Below are positions 6,128 to 11,656 of a stretch of DNA of 11,656 bases, one piece after another. The notes under the pieces are model-generated. The model was not told the DNA's origin. It worked only from the letters and a program-made list of their open reading frames with translations, and searched no databases. The DNA comes from B1 sp044370475 (lineage in GTDB: Bacteria > Bacteroidota > Bacteroidia > UKL13-3): the NCBI GenBank assembly GCA_044370475.1, contig JBILVK010000091.1:1-11656 (forward strand), given 5' to 3'. Made by a program: the position numbers and the translations under genes. Within the stretch, counting starts at the first letter, position 1; each line of letters opens with the position of its first letter.

Positions 6128-6742
6128 ATGAGTAAAGAATTAGAGATACAATTGCCTTTGATGGAGCATTTTTACACTTTGCAGGGTGAGGGTGCTCAAA
6201 CAGGGAGAGCGGCTTATTTTTTACGCCTTGGTGGCTGTGATGTGGGTTGTGTGTGGTGCGATGTAAAGGAGAGTTGGGATGCTTTGAAGCACCCAATGGT
6301 TAGCATTCATGAAATGGCAAAATGGGTGAAAGAATCTGGAACTCAAATGGCGGTTATAACGGGCGGGGAACCTGCTATGCATGCGCTTTTGCCTTTAACG
6401 GAGGCCTTGCATGCGCTGGATATTGAAACCAATATAGAAACTTCTGGGGCTCATCCTTTGAGTGGCAATTGGAATTGGGTTTGTGTATCTCCAAAGAAGT
6501 TCAAAGCTCCTTTGGATGAGGTATTGGTTCAGGCCGATGAATTGAAGGTAGTTATATTTAACAAGAGCGACTTTGAGTGGGCAGAGCAACATGCTGCCAA
6601 GGTGGGTGGCCATTGTAAATTGTTCTTGCAACCCGAGTGGGATCAGCGCGAAAAGGTTACGCCGCTCATTGTTGATTATGTGAAGGCGCATCCGCATTGG
6701 CGCATTAGTTTGCAAACGCATAAATATTTGCAGATTCCTTAA
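6128..6742 (+). CDS. queE: 7-carboxy-7-deazaguanine synthase (radical SAM)
   Basis: A 204-residue QueE. The N-terminus LMEHFYTLQGEGAQTGRAA is the typical QueE opening. The iron-sulfur cluster motif is C37-x3-C41-x2-C44 (GCDVGCVWCDVK), GGEP lies at 79-82, IETSG at 103-107 and SPK at 121-123. The protein ends QTHKYLQIP, the characteristic family C-terminus. It converts 6-carboxy-5,6,7,8-tetrahydropterin to 7-carboxy-7-deazaguanine with SAM and Mg2+, in the route to preQ0, preQ1 and queuosine in tRNA. queD, queC and queF are not in the window. The start ATG follows the TAG of the preceding gene directly. Its stop codon overlaps that of the convergent cysteine-cluster gene. Confidence 0.95.
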   Translation: MSKELEIQLPLMEHFYTLQGEGAQTGRAAYFLRLGGCDVGCVWCDVKESWDALKHPMVSIHEMAKWVKESGTQMAVITGGEPAMHALLPLTEALHALDIETNIETSGAHPLSGNWNWVCVSPKKFKAPLDEVLVQADELKVVIFNKSDFEWAEQHAAKVGGHCKLFLQPEWDQREKVTPLIVDYVKAHPHWRISLQTHKYLQIP

Positions 6743-7233
6743 CTCTTAATTTCCGCCTTCATTTCCTCCACAATTTTGGCTACGGCTGGACAAATTAAGC
6801 TGTTGGCATAGGTTATCTTGAGTTTCTGCAACTGGTCTCTTTGGTGCGTATGCGGGTACTCTCTGCAAGCATTTGGGCGGGCGTTGTAGACTTGGCAATA
6901 ATGGTCTGAACCAAGGAATGGACAAGGCAATTGCTGAAAAATATAATCGCGGTCCTCATCTACTTTGAGGTATTGTTCTGTAAAATTAGCCGGACGCATT
7001 TTAAGTTCCTTGGCCAGCCTATCTATGTCTTTATTAAGCAATAAAGGTCCGGTTGTTTTGCAACAATTGGCACACTGTAAGCAATCTATTTCTTCAAAAG
7101 CAATATCGTTGAGCTCCTGCACAATTTCATCCAATTGAGCCACCTTTTGCTTTTTAAGACGCTCCAAAAACTTTTTATTTTCGGCACTTTTCTTCTTGGC
7201 CAAATCCAAATATTTCTGGTAGGCAGGCAACAT
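6739..7233 (-). CDS. YkgJ-family cysteine cluster protein (putative Fe-S/Zn-binding)
   Basis: A 164-residue protein of the CxxCxxCC type (PF03692-like). Eight cysteines are present: C51, C54, C57 and C58 in CLQCANCC, then C104 (PCPFL), C113 (YCQVYNARP), C123 (ACREYP) and C148 (ICPA). The spacing C-P-F-L then C-x-V-Y-x-x-R-P-x-x-C-R-x-Y-P is diagnostic for the family. These residues are expected to hold a metal or Fe-S cluster; the cellular role is unknown. A charged helical N-terminus (about 10-45) precedes the cluster. The start codon lies only 2 bases after the ribBA stop, so it is almost certainly cotranscribed with ribBA. The stop codon shares TTAA with the queE stop on the other strand. 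Confidence 0.88.
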   Translation of the reverse strand: MLPAYQKYLDLAKKKSAENKKFLERLKKQKVAQLDEIVQELNDIAFEEIDCLQCANCCKTTGPLLLNKDIDRLAKELKMRPANFTEQYLKVDEDRDYIFQQLPCPFLGSDHYCQVYNARPNACREYPHTHQRDQLQKLKITYANSLICPAVAKIVEEMKAEIKS

Positions 7234-7235
7234 GC

Positions 7236-8453
7236 TTATTGCCCCTCAACTTTTAGTTCGTGCCCCATTTTATCGCGCTTGGTATCTAGGTACTTTTTGT
7301 TGTGCGGATTGGGTTTCACGGCCAAAGGCACATTCTCTACTATCTCCAAACCATAGCCAATAAGTCCGGCACGTTTGGTTGGATTATTGGTCATAAGACG
7401 CATTTTTTGCACGCCCATTTCCCTCAATATTTGAGCACCTACGCCATAGTCTCTTTCGTCCATTTTAAAACCCAATTGCAAGTTGGCATCTACGGTATCT
7501 AATCCTTGTTCCTGCAATTTATAAGCCTTTAATTTATTAACTAGGCCAATGCCTCTACCCTCTTGGTTAATGTACAAAATCATTCCCTTTCCTTCCTTTT
7601 CAATGAGCTCCATGGCCTTCTGCAATTGGTCGCCACAATCGCAACGCATCGAATGAAAAATATCTCCTGTGATGCAAGAAGAGTGCACACGTACTAAAAC
7701 AGGTTCATTCTCATCCCAAGAGCCCTTTTGCAATACCAAATGTTCTTCGTTGGTATCGGTTTGGCGAAATGCGGTTAGCACAAAATCCCCAAATTTGGTA
7801 GGCATATTCACAGAAATGATGCGCTTAACCAAAGTTTCTTTGGCCAAACGATAGGCAATTAAATCCTTAATGGTCACCAATTTCATGTCGAACTTTTCGG
7901 CAATTTTTATCAAATCGGGCACACGAGCCATGGTACCATCTTCATTCAAAATCTCCACAATACAACCCGCAGGCTCAAAACCCGCCAAACGTGCAAAATC
8001 AATTGCCGCCTCTGTATGTCCAGCACGCCTCAAAACACCCTCTGGCCTAGCCTTTAAAGGGAATATATGTCCGGGTTTACCAAAATCTTCTGGTTTGCTA
8101 GCAGGGTCAATTAAAGCCTGAACTGTTTTGGCTCTATCTTGGGCAGAGATTCCTGTGGTGCAACCTTTGCCCAACAAATCTACCGAGACGGTAAAAGGTG
8201 TTTCGTGCAAGGTGGTATTATCAATTACCATTAAATCGAGTTTCAAATCTGTGCACCTACTTTCAATAAGTGGGGCGCAGATTAAGCCTCTGCCCTCGCG
8301 GGCCATAAAGTTAATAATCTCGGGAGTTACATTGCGTGCAGCAGTTAAAAAATCACCTTCATTTTCACGGTCCTCATCATCAACTACTATGATCATTTTT
8401 CCATCTTTAATATCGGCAATGGCCTCCTCTATGGTATTGAACTTAAATTTCAT
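7236..8453 (-). CDS. ribBA: bifunctional DHBP synthase / GTP cyclohydrolase II
   Basis: A 405-residue fusion of two riboflavin enzymes. The N-terminal domain (about 1-200) makes 3,4-dihydroxy-2-butanone 4-phosphate from ribulose 5-phosphate. It shows the acidic loop DDEDRENEGDF (25-35), GRGLICAP, and RPEGVLRRAGHTEAA with H146 and E148. The C-terminal GTP cyclohydrolase II domain (about 207-400) opens the GTP ring. It has the zinc cysteines C260, C271 and C273 (HSSCITGDIFHSMRCDCGDQ), EGRGIGL (298-304) and DER at 332-334, corresponding to the catalytic Asp/Arg of E. coli RibA. Both halves look catalytically intact. The ATG at 8453 follows a leader of about 14 bases from the predicted promoter. 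No FMN riboswitch consensus is seen upstream. It leads the two-gene unit with the YkgJ-type gene. Confidence 0.96.
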   Translation of the reverse strand: MKFKFNTIEEAIADIKDGKMIIVVDDEDRENEGDFLTAARNVTPEIINFMAREGRGLICAPLIESRCTDLKLDLMVIDNTTLHETPFTVSVDLLGKGCTTGISAQDRAKTVQALIDPASKPEDFGKPGHIFPLKARPEGVLRRAGHTEAAIDFARLAGFEPAGCIVEILNEDGTMARVPDLIKIAEKFDMKLVTIKDLIAYRLAKETLVKRIISVNMPTKFGDFVLTAFRQTDTNEEHLVLQKGSWDENEPVLVRVHSSCITGDIFHSMRCDCGDQLQKAMELIEKEGKGMILYINQEGRGIGLVNKLKAYKLQEQGLDTVDANLQLGFKMDERDYGVGAQILREMGVQKMRLMTNNPTKRAGLIGYGLEIVENVPLAVKPNPHNKKYLDTKRDKMGHELKVEGQ

Positions 8454-8470
8454 GCACTTAAAATAAGGCG

Positions 8471-8478
8471 CAAATATA
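8471..8478 (-). promoter_or_regulatory. -7 promoter element of ribBA
   Basis: The reverse strand reads TATATTTG, an exact match to the Bacteroidota -7 consensus TAnnTTTG, 17 bases before the ATG. Transcription would start near 8467. The -33 region is weak: GTTA rather than TTG, ending about 16 bases upstream of the -7 element. Confidence 0.5.
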
Positions 8479-8808
8479 AGTTTATATTTATGTTTAACCC
8501 GATTTAAGCCGTTAGATTTTCACTTGGTACAAAAGCTAATTTTCATTTTTCCGGTAAAAGGGAGCCAAAGACTGCAAATAGAGATAAATAGCCTTTAACT
8601 CCAATTCGATCATGCCTGAAAAAGAATAAATAGGATAAATTTTTTCATACATATTTAACGGGCTTAGGGTAAAAAAAAAAGCCATCAAAATCAATTCACA
8701 TTTTTGCGCAATACGCCTCATCACTAGGGATTTTCATTATTCGGCACCTTTACAGCCCTGCTTTGGTTCAGACCGAAATGGTTATTAAACCTAACGAATA
8801 GGCTGGGT

Positions 8809-8824
8809 AATCATTTAAATGATT
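8809..8824. repeat. perfect 16-base palindrome upstream of the ABC-F gene
   Basis: AATCATTTAAATGATT is an exact inverted repeat with no spacer. It lies about 90 bases before the preferred ABC-F start and could be a dimeric regulator's operator. It also spans the in-frame ATG at 8819, which I do not take as the start. Confidence 0.5.
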
Positions 8825-8911
8825 GTGAAAAATATTGGTAAAATTTGGATTCTTTTGAAGGAAGCTTTTGAAACGCTTCGCTACTCTGAATTTAATAATT
8901 ACCTTGCGCCC

Positions 8912-10807
8912 ATGAATTATTTAAGGGCAGAAAACCTGTCGAAACGCTTCGGAGAAAGAGTCTTATTCGAAAACATATCCTATACTTTGGTCAAAGGAAA
9001 CCGTGTGGCGCTCATTGCTAAAAACGGTACTGGCAAAACATCTTTACTTAATCTTTTAACCCGTTGCGATGAGCCAGATGCTGGCAATGTGGTGATAGAT
9101 AAGCATATAAAATGGGCTTATTTGGAGCAGGACCCCAGTTTTGAAAAGGCAGATACCGTTTGGGAGGCTGTTTTTAATTCAGAAAACGAGGTGCTTAAGG
9201 CGGTGGCTGATTACGAATGGTGCATTGAGGAGTTGGAGCATAAGCACGATGATGCCGTTTTGCAATCGCGCTTGCAGGATGCCATGGAGAAAATGGACCA
9301 GTTTCAGGCTTGGGATATTGAGGCACGCGTGCATACCATTTTAACGCAGTTAAACTTACAGCATCACCTTAACCACACGGCAGATCAATTGAGTGGCGGA
9401 CAAAAAAAGCGTCTTGCTTTAGCCCGCGTTCTTATTCAGAGTCCGGATATGCTTATTCTGGATGAACCAACCAATCACTTGGATATTCCTATGATTGAGT
9501 GGTTGGAAGCTTATTTAAAATCGCAGGATATTACCTTGTTGTTGGTTACCCACGACAGGTATTTTCTAGACAATGTGTGCAATGAAATCATTGAGTTGGA
9601 TTTGGGTCAGCTTTTTATATACAAAGGAAATTACGCGTACTTTTTAGAGAAGAAAGAAATGCGCGAAACCTACCAAGCCAAAGAAGCAGATGAGGCCAGA
9701 AAGCTTGCACGCAAGGAGCTTGAATGGATGCGTAGGCAGCCGAAAGCGCGTACCACCAAATCTAAAAGCAGGATAGATGCCTACTATGAAACCAAAGAAA
9801 AAGCAGCCTTTAAAAAGGACGATTCTCAGGTAGAAATTGTGATGCAAATGAAACGCATGGGTGGCAAAATTTTGGAAGTAAACCAATTGCATAAAAGCTA
9901 TGGAGCGCTAAAAATTGCTGAAGATTTTACCTACCTCTTTAAGCCCGGAGAGCGCATTGGCGTAATAGGCAAGAACGGTGTGGGCAAATCTACTTTTTTA
10001 AATATGTTGCAAGGTTTGGAAAAACCAGACTCGGGCAAAATTGTAAAAGGAGATACGGTGAAGTTTGGTTATTATGGTCAGCAAGGCCTGCAATTGCAAG
10101 AAGACAAAAGGGTTGTTGAAGTTATAACAGATATTGCAGAATATTTAGAAGTGGGCAAGGGCGTTAAGCTTACCGCCATAGCTTTGCTGCGCATGTTTCT
10201 GTTTGATCCAAAGAAGCAGCACAATTATGTAAGTTCTTTAAGTGGCGGCGAAAAACGCAGGTTGTATTTGCTTACGGTATTAATGGAGAAACCCAATTTC
10301 CTTATTTTAGATGAGCCCACGAATGATTTGGATATTGAGACCCTAAATGTATTGGAGGAATTCCTAGAAAGCTACGAAGGTTGTTTGCTGGTTGTAACCC
10401 ACGATAGGTATTTTATGGACACCTTGGTAGAGAAATTATTTGTGTTTGAAGGCGAAGGTCACATCCGCGATTTTAATGGCAACTACCAAGATTATTTAAA
10501 CGAGATAGAAGACCGTAAACTAGCGGCCTATGCGGCCAAACAAGAATTAAGTAAACCTAAGGCTGAACCAAAAGCCGTTGCGCCAAAACCTGTTGAAAAG
10601 AAAAAGCTGAGCTTTAAAGAGCAACGCGAATTGGAGCAAATAGAAGCCGATATGGAAAGCCTCAATGCACGCAAAACAGAACTAGAAAACCTCCTTGGAA
10701 AAGGCAGCGAAAGTCACGAAGAACTGCTTGCTTGGAGTAACGAAATTGAGGCCATCAAAAGCAGCCTAGATGAAAAAGAGTTGCGTTGGTTAGAGTTAAC
10801 AGAATAG
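8912..10807 (+). CDS. uup: Uup-type ABC-F family ATPase
   Basis: A cytoplasmic twin-ATPase protein of 631 residues from ATG 8912. Domain 1 has a P-loop AKNGTGKT (36-43), the signature LSGGQ (160-164) and Walker B LILDEPTNHLD (from 181). An arginine/lysine-rich interdomain linker follows (about 269-300, WMRRQPKARTTKSKSR). Domain 2 has GKNGVGKS (353-360), LSGGE (443-447) and LILDEPTNDLD (from 464). A proline/lysine-rich tether leads to a C-terminal coiled coil (about 566-631), the Uup hallmark. There are no membrane segments. ABC-F proteins act on ribosomes; Uup has also been linked to transposon precise excision and Holliday-junction processing in E. coli. An upstream ATG at 8819 would add 31 residues not typical of the family, so MNYLRAENLSKRFGERVLF is preferred as the N-terminus. 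It is divergently transcribed from ribBA. Confidence 0.93.
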   Translation: MNYLRAENLSKRFGERVLFENISYTLVKGNRVALIAKNGTGKTSLLNLLTRCDEPDAGNVVIDKHIKWAYLEQDPSFEKADTVWEAVFNSENEVLKAVADYEWCIEELEHKHDDAVLQSRLQDAMEKMDQFQAWDIEARVHTILTQLNLQHHLNHTADQLSGGQKKRLALARVLIQSPDMLILDEPTNHLDIPMIEWLEAYLKSQDITLLLVTHDRYFLDNVCNEIIELDLGQLFIYKGNYAYFLEKKEMRETYQAKEADEARKLARKELEWMRRQPKARTTKSKSRIDAYYETKEKAAFKKDDSQVEIVMQMKRMGGKILEVNQLHKSYGALKIAEDFTYLFKPGERIGVIGKNGVGKSTFLNMLQGLEKPDSGKIVKGDTVKFGYYGQQGLQLQEDKRVVEVITDIAEYLEVGKGVKLTAIALLRMFLFDPKKQHNYVSSLSGGEKRRLYLLTVLMEKPNFLILDEPTNDLDIETLNVLEEFLESYEGCLLVVTHDRYFMDTLVEKLFVFEGEGHIRDFNGNYQDYLNEIEDRKLAAYAAKQELSKPKAEPKAVAPKPVEKKKLSFKEQRELEQIEADMESLNARKTELENLLGKGSESHEELLAWSNEIEAIKSSLDEKELRWLELTE

Positions 10808-10818
10808 GTAGCTTTATA

Positions 10819-10861
10819 TTGGTGTTTGTGTTTTTTAATTACCTGGTTAAAAAAACACCAA
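10819..10861 (+). repeat. AT-rich inverted repeat after the ABC-F gene, possible terminator
   Basis: TTGGTGTTT (10819-10827) pairs with AAACACCAA (10853-10861). TTTTAA (10833-10838) can pair inside with TTAAAA (10847-10852), leaving a 5-base bulge and an 8-base loop. It begins 12 bases after the uup stop. No T-run follows the right arm, so it is not a standard terminator, though the site fits transcript-end formation. Confidence 0.4.
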
Positions 10862-10869
10862 CTTGATTC

Positions 10870-10920
10870 CACAATTCAAGTATTGAAGCGATTGAAAGGC
10901 TTCACTGCTTGAATTCTGTG
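10870..10920. repeat. long imperfect hairpin in the uup downstream gap
   Basis: AATTCAAG-TAT-TGAAGC (10873-10889) faces GCTTCA-CTG-CTTGAATT (10899-10915) around a 9-base loop. The stem has 8 and 6 bp separated by a 3x3 internal loop. Outer bases CACA (10870-10873) can instead pair with TGTG (10917-10920) if a bulge is allowed. It could be a transcript-end structure, a processing site or a small mobile repeat; a single copy is visible. Confidence 0.55.
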
Positions 10921-10945
10921 AAGAAATATCTGTTTTCAAAAAATT

Positions 10946-10964
10946 ATTAAGAAACAATCTTAAT
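10946..10964. repeat. short perfect inverted repeat
   Basis: ATTAAGA (10946-10952) and TCTTAAT (10958-10964) are exact inverse copies around the loop AACAA. With a further 12-base palindrome, TTCTTATAAGAA (11033-11044), it makes the gap before the small membrane gene rich in dyad symmetry. No function is assigned. Confidence 0.4.
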
Positions 10965-11079
10965 TCTCGCAGAACTAAGCTCCTTCATTGCAAGCTATCT
11001 TCTCTAAATTGGGTGTAAAATATTTTAATATATTCTTATAAGAACAACTTAGTTGTCAGCATATAAAAAGCACAAACCT

Positions 11080-11087
11080 TATATTTG
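11080..11087 (+). promoter_or_regulatory. -7 promoter element directly at the start of the small membrane gene
   Basis: TATATTTG is an exact TAnnTTTG match ending four bases before the ATG at 11091. If used, transcription would begin at about the A of the start codon, giving a leaderless mRNA. The nearest upstream TTG (11053-11055) is 24 bases away, longer than the usual spacer. Confidence 0.35.
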
Positions 11088-11090
11088 AGT

Positions 11091-11402
11091 ATGACAAAAA
11101 GAAAGATTAGATTAGGAATAGTATTTACATACATCTTGATTTTTATTCAGGTACTTTGGGCCTTGACTTTTCTACTAAAATTAAGCGCAGAAAACTATGA
11201 TGATAAAAAAGAAATAAAAGGGCTAAGACCTTATGTAATTGCCTTAATAATTGGATTTATTATTACTTTGATTGGAGGTATATATGCAGAATATAACCGT
11301 GGATTTGAGATTTACGGTGTATTAAATTTGATTTTAGCAATTCCCAACTTTTTTATAATTGGATACTTTAACAAAATGAAAACTGAAATTGAAAAAATGT
11401 AG
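11091..11402 (+). CDS. small three-helix membrane protein of unknown function
   Basis: A protein of 103 residues from ATG 11091. It begins with a basic stretch (MTKRKIR) and has three predicted membrane helices: about 8-29 (IVFTYILIFIQVLWALTFLL), about 46-65 (VIALIIGFIITLIGGIYA) and about 73-94 (YGVLNLILAIPNFFIIGYF). A charged loop with KKEIKG lies between the first two. I recognise no family; the size and layout resemble many unannotated small inner-membrane proteins. A TTG two codons upstream (11085) is a less likely start. The gene is more AT-rich than its left-hand neighbours and stands alone between repeat-rich gaps, which would fit accessory DNA. It might not be expressed; the open frame and clean hydrophobic pattern are the only support. 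Confidence 0.65.
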   Translation: MTKRKIRLGIVFTYILIFIQVLWALTFLLKLSAENYDDKKEIKGLRPYVIALIIGFIITLIGGIYAEYNRGFEIYGVLNLILAIPNFFIIGYFNKMKTEIEKM

Positions 11403-11483
11403 ATCTGCTAACCATACCTAAAATAAACTGGAAGTTTTGTATTAGGCAAAGACATTTTTGGTTTATGGAAATTTGGTTCTTTG

Positions 11484-11511
11484 CAAATATATTCGTGTTA
11501 ACAGCCGCCAA
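11484..11511 (-). promoter_or_regulatory. possible reverse-strand promoter
   Basis: On the reverse strand TTG (11511-11509), a 17-base spacer and TATATTTG (11491-11484) fit the Bacteroidota consensus. It points toward the 3' end of the small membrane gene. Only a 15-codon open frame (MSLPNTKLPVYFRYG) follows before the stop, so any product would be a small or antisense RNA. This may be a chance match in AT-rich DNA. Confidence 0.2.
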
Positions 11512-11624
11512 CTCATTGCAGATGCAAACTGTTGTAGGTCTTTTTCGAACAGCTCTTGGTTCAACTAATTTTTTTTAACTACAACTTACAAGGTTTTGGA
11601 TACATTAATCATTATTATCTATGA

Positions 11625-11632
11625 TAATTTTG
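11625..11632 (+). promoter_or_regulatory. possible -7 element for a gene beyond the window
   Basis: TAATTTTG matches TAnnTTTG exactly. A TTTG at 11595-11598 is the nearest -33 candidate, but the 26-base spacer is too long for a good match. The A-rich sequence that follows to the window end looks like a Bacteroidota 5' leader. The rest of 11403-11624 shows no gene. Confidence 0.3.
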
Positions 11633-11656
11633 CATCATTAATCAATCAAAAAAAAA

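Larger units (their letters stand above)
8454..8911. other. divergent intergenic region between ribBA and the ABC-F gene
   Basis: About 458 bases if the ABC-F gene starts at 8912. It holds the ribBA -7 element at the left edge and a perfect 16-base palindrome at 8809-8824. A 62-codon reverse-strand open frame (8536-8724) encodes a weakly hydrophobic peptide with no recognisable motif; I do not consider it a supported gene. A run of ten A occurs at about 8672. I see no tRNA, riboswitch or convincing promoter for the ABC-F gene. Confidence 0.5.

Noticed and set aside
8128..8466. 112-codon forward frame opposite ribBA
   Set aside because: Antisense shadow of a strongly conserved gene; serine/lysine-rich translation without domain features.
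8454..8535. FMN riboswitch upstream of ribBA
   Set aside because: The leader after the predicted start site is only about 14 bases and no RFN-element consensus blocks are visible.
8536..8724. 62-codon reverse-strand open frame between ribBA and the ABC-F gene
   Set aside because: No motif, no promoter match, low-complexity hydrophobic composition with a homopolymer-derived FFF run; more likely chance in AT-rich intergenic DNA.
8819..8911. 31-residue N-terminal extension of the ABC-F protein
   Set aside because: ABC-F proteins normally begin right at the first nucleotide-binding domain, as with ATG 8912, and the extension has no targeting or domain signal.
1..11656. CRISPR arrays, insertion sequences, tRNA/rRNA genes, toxin-antitoxin or defence cassettes
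   Set aside because: No regularly spaced repeats, transposase-like proteins, cloverleaf-like sequence or defence-type domains were seen on either strand.

Overview
The window looks like ordinary chromosome of a member of the Bacteroidota (Flavobacteriia/Sphingobacteriia-like); the genus cannot be named from sequence alone. Supporting signs are the AT-rich but not extreme composition, few clear Shine-Dalgarno sequences, several close matches to the Bacteroidota -7 promoter element TAnnTTTG, and typical Bacteroidota gene types: a DUF4369-type TlpA lipoprotein, a HAMP-degenerate PhoR-like kinase, a START-like protein, a DUF6913-like protein, a fused RibBA and a Uup-type ABC-F protein.

Layout, left to right. 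Bases 1-78 are the end of gatB (amidotransferase subunit B), whose stop codon abuts the start of a TlpA-like thioredoxin lipoprotein (79-1209). A two-component system follows: an OmpR/PhoB-type response regulator (1288-1965) overlapping by 4 bases its PhoR-like sensor kinase (1962-2993). TTAAC repeats spaced 11 bases apart sit just before the regulator and look like a Pho-box. Next is a START-like protein (3119-3505) with its own good promoter, convergent with an unrecognised 194-residue reverse-strand gene (3491-4057/4075). That gene is divergent from an LptF/LptG-family permease (4079-5536).

The permease is followed on the same strand by a DUF6913-like gene (5579-6127) and queE (6128-6742), packed like an operon. 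queE converges on a reverse-strand pair, ribBA then a YkgJ-type cysteine-cluster gene; queE and the cysteine-cluster gene share the bases of their stop codons. A roughly 460-base divergent region separates ribBA from the Uup-type ABC-F gene (8912-10807). The last 850 bases hold an inverted-repeat-rich gap, a small three-helix membrane protein (11091-11402) that may be leaderless, and what looks like the promoter of a gene beyond the window.

Functionally this is mostly housekeeping: tRNA amidation, envelope redox, probable phosphate sensing, LPS transport, queuosine and riboflavin precursor synthesis, and an ABC-F ATPase. I found no CRISPR array, insertion sequence, tRNA, rRNA, phage gene or defence cassette, and no convincing new multi-gene system. 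The items most worth a second look are the Pho-box-like repeats, a terminator embedded in a convergent gene, the hairpin over the permease stop codon, the unknown 194-residue protein, and the candidate leaderless starts.
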